The notes below the pieces were generated by a model that was not told the origin of the DNA, made no database searches, and saw only the letters and a program-made list of their open reading frames with translations. Made by a program: the position numbers and the translations under genes. Below are positions 63,101 through 64,000 of a DNA stretch of 64,000 bases, one piece after another. This DNA comes from Pelecanus crispus (taxonomy: Eukaryota > Chordata > Aves > Pelecaniformes > Pelecanidae), in assembly GCF_030463565.1 (NCBI RefSeq), contig NC_134646.1, positions 40,121,240 through 40,185,239 of the forward strand. The letters run 5' to 3'. Numbering within the stretch: the first letter of the stretch is position 1; each line of letters opens with the position of its first letter.

Positions 63101-63697
63101 TGAAGAGTGGGAGAAGGTGCGTGGTTTCAAGCTTCCCTCCCTCCTTACACATGTAGTCTTGAGCCTGAGCCCAATGTAGGAATTCAGCATTTGCTGAAAA
63201 AGGGGTGCAGTTTCTTTTCTAGTCAGAATGAGAATGGAGAGCTTTATGCTATGGGTGGCTTTTCTTTTTCTTTCCTTCTCACCATATTTCACTATGAGGT
63301 TTTCTTGACTCCCTGGTGATTGTGGAAATGATGGTGTTCTATCCTTTCATGCAGTCACTAAAAAGAGACACACAAAATATTTGTTGCTGTCTTCCCCTTA
63401 CTCTCTCAAATGTTCTTTTCTTACCCTATGTCTAATCTTAGGGATTGGCCTCTCATGAGGTAGAGGGAGGTTGGCAGCTATTGCTGTCCTGAGTGGCTGT
63501 GTAGCACTGGGGCTAGATCTTAATTATATTGACGTGTTAATGAAGTTTAAAAGATGGAGAATGCAAATCCTTTAAGAAGCTGTTTTGTGTCTCTAACTCT
63601 TAATCAAGGCCATGATCTCCTGTAGAAAAATAGCAGAATCCAGCCAAAGAGTGCAGGTTTATATCAGCCGTGTCATGGATGCCCTGGAAGAATTCAG
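28430..63697 (+). CDS. FNIP2: FNIP2, folliculin-interacting protein 2 (5' part; gene continues beyond the window)
   Basis: FNIP2 binds folliculin through Longin and DENN domains. The complex acts at the lysosome as a GAP for RagC/D, controls mTORC1 signalling to TFEB/TFE3 and binds AMPK; FNIPs are also reported Hsp90 co-chaperones. Exons are 28430-28524, 51431-51557, 54924-55058, 56162-56262, 56345-56416, 57102-57202, 58587-58658, 59264-59393, 62825-63026 and 63609-63697. They join in frame to 374 codons plus two bases, of about 1,114 in human. Key stretches are [75 protein letters not shown] and [11 protein letters not shown]. The start has a strong context (A at -3, G at +4). The disordered loop between Longin strands is Ser/Asn-rich. 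An optional exon lies at 57351-57440. The Longin end and DENN domain lie off the right edge. Confidence 0.97.
31195..31385 (+). mobile_element. Old DNA-transposon-like relic, copy B
   Basis: It shares with 26048-26317, in the same orientation, TGCTCCAACCACT, a GACCAGACTACAGCTGGTC-like stretch, AAAAGTAAAACCCC and a terminal GTGCGGGTGTCAAGTCCTTAG resembling the inverted-repeat end. Only the right-hand part aligns; the left end was not found. Confidence 0.4.
31772..31826. repeat. Imperfect inverted repeat of TG/CA dinucleotides
   Basis: The left arm TGTGTGTATATGTGTAT (31772-31788) is complementary to 31804-31826, apart from four extra bases. About 15 bases lie between the arms. It is a purine-pyrimidine alternating microsatellite that can fold back. 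Confidence 0.7.
39851..39872. repeat. G-rich tract
   Basis: Eleven G, then AGGGC and six G. It is a short low-complexity run in FNIP2 intron 1 with four-stranded DNA potential. Confidence 0.8.
50935..51240 (+). mobile_element. Diverged CR1/L3-like LINE fragment before FNIP2 exon 2
   Basis: Successive stretches resemble the CR1 3' region in sense orientation: a GAAAGGCTATAGTAAAAGGG-like part near 51019-51038, GTTGTTCTTTGCCACTGAGA near 51050-51068, AGTAGTTAAGCCCTGGAGCA near 51145-51164, and a CTCCATGGAAAATTTTGAAG-like part near 51191-51211. It is old and ends about 190 bases before the FNIP2 exon 2 acceptor. Confidence 0.6.
51431..51557 (+). CDS. FNIP2: FNIP2 exon 2
   Basis: It encodes residues 33-74, [20 protein letters not shown] then [18 protein letters not shown]. 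This is the first strand/helix part of the Longin domain and is close to identical to human FNIP2. The acceptor is CTCCAG and the donor GTATGA. Confidence 0.97.
52957..52970. repeat. (GT)7 microsatellite
   Basis: Seven GT units in FNIP2 intron 2. Confidence 0.9.
54123..54151 (+). repeat. Homopolymer of 29 G
   Basis: An uninterrupted run of 29 G in FNIP2 intron 2, 772 bases before exon 3. It has very high four-stranded and R-loop potential in the sense transcript. The exact length may be a sequencing artefact because such runs are read poorly. Confidence 0.9.
54924..55058 (+). CDS. FNIP2: FNIP2 exon 3
   Basis: It encodes residues 75-119, [20 protein letters not shown] then [13 protein letters not shown] and KEQIPKYQ. 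This is the disordered loop. It lacks the long serine run that I recall in human FNIP2 and has asparagines instead. It is 45 whole codons. Confidence 0.93.
56162..56262 (+). CDS. FNIP2: FNIP2 exon 4
   Basis: It encodes residues 120-152 plus two bases: [33 protein letters not shown]. This block is nearly invariant between FNIP1 and FNIP2. Donor GTGAGT; intron 4 is only 82 bases. Confidence 0.97.
56345..56416 (+). CDS. FNIP2: FNIP2 exon 5
   Basis: It encodes [20 protein letters not shown] then SNN plus two bases (residues 154-176). The acceptor is CTTTCAG and the donor GTAAGA. Confidence 0.96.
56501..56690 (+). other. Candidate intronic terminal exon of FNIP2
   Basis: A long pyrimidine tract ending TTTTGTAG (56499-56500) is followed by sequence that stays open for 62 codons in the exact phase left by exon 5, then TAG at 56688-56690. 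AATAAA occurs at 56627-56632 and again at 56672-56677, and a GT-rich stretch follows. Splicing from exon 5 would add a Lys/Arg/Ser-rich tail after residue 177. I recognise no family. A chance open frame of this length is about 5 percent likely, so this is only a candidate. Confidence 0.25.
57102..57202 (+). CDS. FNIP2: FNIP2 exon 6
   Basis: It encodes [17 protein letters not shown] and [16 protein letters not shown] plus one base (residues 178-210). It ends in phase 1, which lets it join either exon 7 or the optional exon at 57351. Confidence 0.97.
57351..57440 (+). CDS. FNIP2: FNIP2 optional cassette exon (FNIP1-like, 30 residues)
   Basis: A 90-base segment with a long pyrimidine tract and GTAG acceptor and a weak GCAG/GTTTGT donor. 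It is phase 1 to phase 1, so inclusion keeps the frame. It encodes [13 protein letters not shown] then [17 protein letters not shown], followed in exon 7 by [13 protein letters not shown]1 has [11 protein letters not shown] directly before VHSNPMDMP, in an exon known to be optional. The human FNIP2 protein that I remember lacks these 30 residues. The match in sequence, position and phase makes a real exon very likely. How often it is used is unknown. Confidence 0.8.
58587..58658 (+). CDS. FNIP2: FNIP2 exon 7
   Basis: It encodes [20 protein letters not shown] then IARS (residues 211-234). This acidic/arginine linker is nearly identical to human FNIP2. It is phase 1 on both sides. Confidence 0.97.
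59264..59393 (+). CDS. FNIP2: FNIP2 exon 8
   Basis: It encodes [14 protein letters not shown], a run of nine serines and [19 protein letters not shown] (residues 235-277). The serines use TCT, TCA and AGC codons, so this is not a simple repeat. The joined codon 278 is Trp, as in FNIP1, where I recall Arg in human FNIP2. Confidence 0.97.
61800..62110 (-). mobile_element. Diverged CR1-like LINE fragment, antisense, with internal deletion
   Basis: Read on the plus strand it resembles reverse-complement CR1: TTAGATCAGGTTGC near 61838, CCAAGGATGGGGATTCCACA then GCCTCTCTGGACAG near 61881-61914, CATCCTCTGCAAACTCAGTG near 61951, and ATAAAGATATTGAGCAGTAT near 62004. The second half seems to join more upstream CR1 sequence, which suggests an internal loss. 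It lies in FNIP2 intron 8. Confidence 0.6.
62825..63026 (+). CDS. FNIP2: FNIP2 exon 9
   Basis: It encodes [60 protein letters not shown] (residues 279-345). This forms core Longin strands. It is 67 whole codons after one split base. Confidence 0.97.
63609..63697 (+). CDS. FNIP2: FNIP2 exon 10 (last one inside the window)
   Basis: It encodes [20 protein letters not shown] then RVMDALEEF plus two bases (residues 346-374). The acceptor is AATCAAG, rather poor in pyrimidines, and the donor is GTGAGT. The reading frame continues beyond 64000. Confidence 0.94.
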
Positions 63698-64000
63698 GTG
63701 AGTTAGTGGGATTCTGAATTACAAGGAGAGCGCTTCTCATGCCCCTCTAAATATATTTGTTACTTCTAGTTATAAGCAGCTGGATGCTGGGTCTTGGAAT
63801 TTAGCCAGTCTTTAGTGTTAGTGTGAATGAATTTTCTGTGGGTAAATGTTTTTAGAAAACTTTAGCAAAACCAGCTCAGCCATTTTCAGAATGAGAGAAA
63901 AAGTAGTTCTGTTGCACTCACCTGTACCTGGGACTGTCAGTTAAAATCTTTAATATCTCATCAAGAGTTGGCTTCTGCTGATGCCTGCGCAGACACGTGG

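Noticed and set aside
1-64000. CRISPR arrays, operons, phage or plasmid features
   Set aside because: The window is clearly vertebrate nuclear DNA with introns and CpG islands. No regularly spaced repeats were seen.
1-64000. tRNA, rRNA, snRNA or microRNA genes
   Set aside because: None was recognised by eye. A covariance-model search could still find small ones.

Overview
The window is vertebrate nuclear DNA, most likely from a bird. Its three protein-coding genes have short conserved exons, GT-AG introns and two CpG-island promoters. Diverged CR1-type LINE fragments are the main recognisable interspersed repeats, and overall repeat density is low. The gene order ETFDH (+), PPID (-), FNIP2 (+) is the one I recall from human 4q32. 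I cannot name the species.

Bases 1-3362 hold the last four coding exons of ETFDH, the mitochondrial electron-transfer-flavoprotein:ubiquinone oxidoreductase. The gene continues off the left edge. A convergent gap of about 0.9 kb (3363-4302) holds the 3' ends of ETFDH and PPID. PPID (cyclophilin 40) is complete on the minus strand, 20085 down to 4303. Its ten coding exons join in frame to exactly 370 codons plus stop, with every Hsp90-binding clamp residue present and His141 at the place of the cyclophilin A tryptophan. Its promoter CpG island covers about 19200-20470.

A gap of about 8 kb (to about 27500) has no gene I can support, only one old DNA-transposon-like relic. The FNIP2 CpG island (about 27520-28900) follows. 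FNIP2 exon 1 ends at 28524 and exon 2 begins at 51431, so intron 1 is about 22.9 kb and has no convincing gene. Exons 2-10 lie between 51431 and 63697 and the gene runs off the right edge. About 374 codons of the N-terminal (Longin-containing) part are in the window.

The most interesting observation is a 90-base, phase-neutral optional FNIP2 exon (57351-57440). It matches the optional exon of the paralogue FNIP1, and its serine spacing equals that of the reported AMPK sites S220/S230/S232 of FNIP1. Others are a candidate intronic terminal exon of FNIP2, a run of 29 G, E-box and CLEAR-like sites plus a uORF at the FNIP2 promoter, and a perfect dimeric heat-shock element in PPID intron 1.

The genes are not an operon. 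ETFDH serves mitochondrial fatty-acid and amino-acid oxidation. PPID is an Hsp90 co-chaperone. FNIP2 works with folliculin in lysosomal mTORC1/AMPK nutrient signalling and is also reported to bind Hsp90. No wholly new biological system was found. All splice sites were read by eye and no search or alignment program was run.
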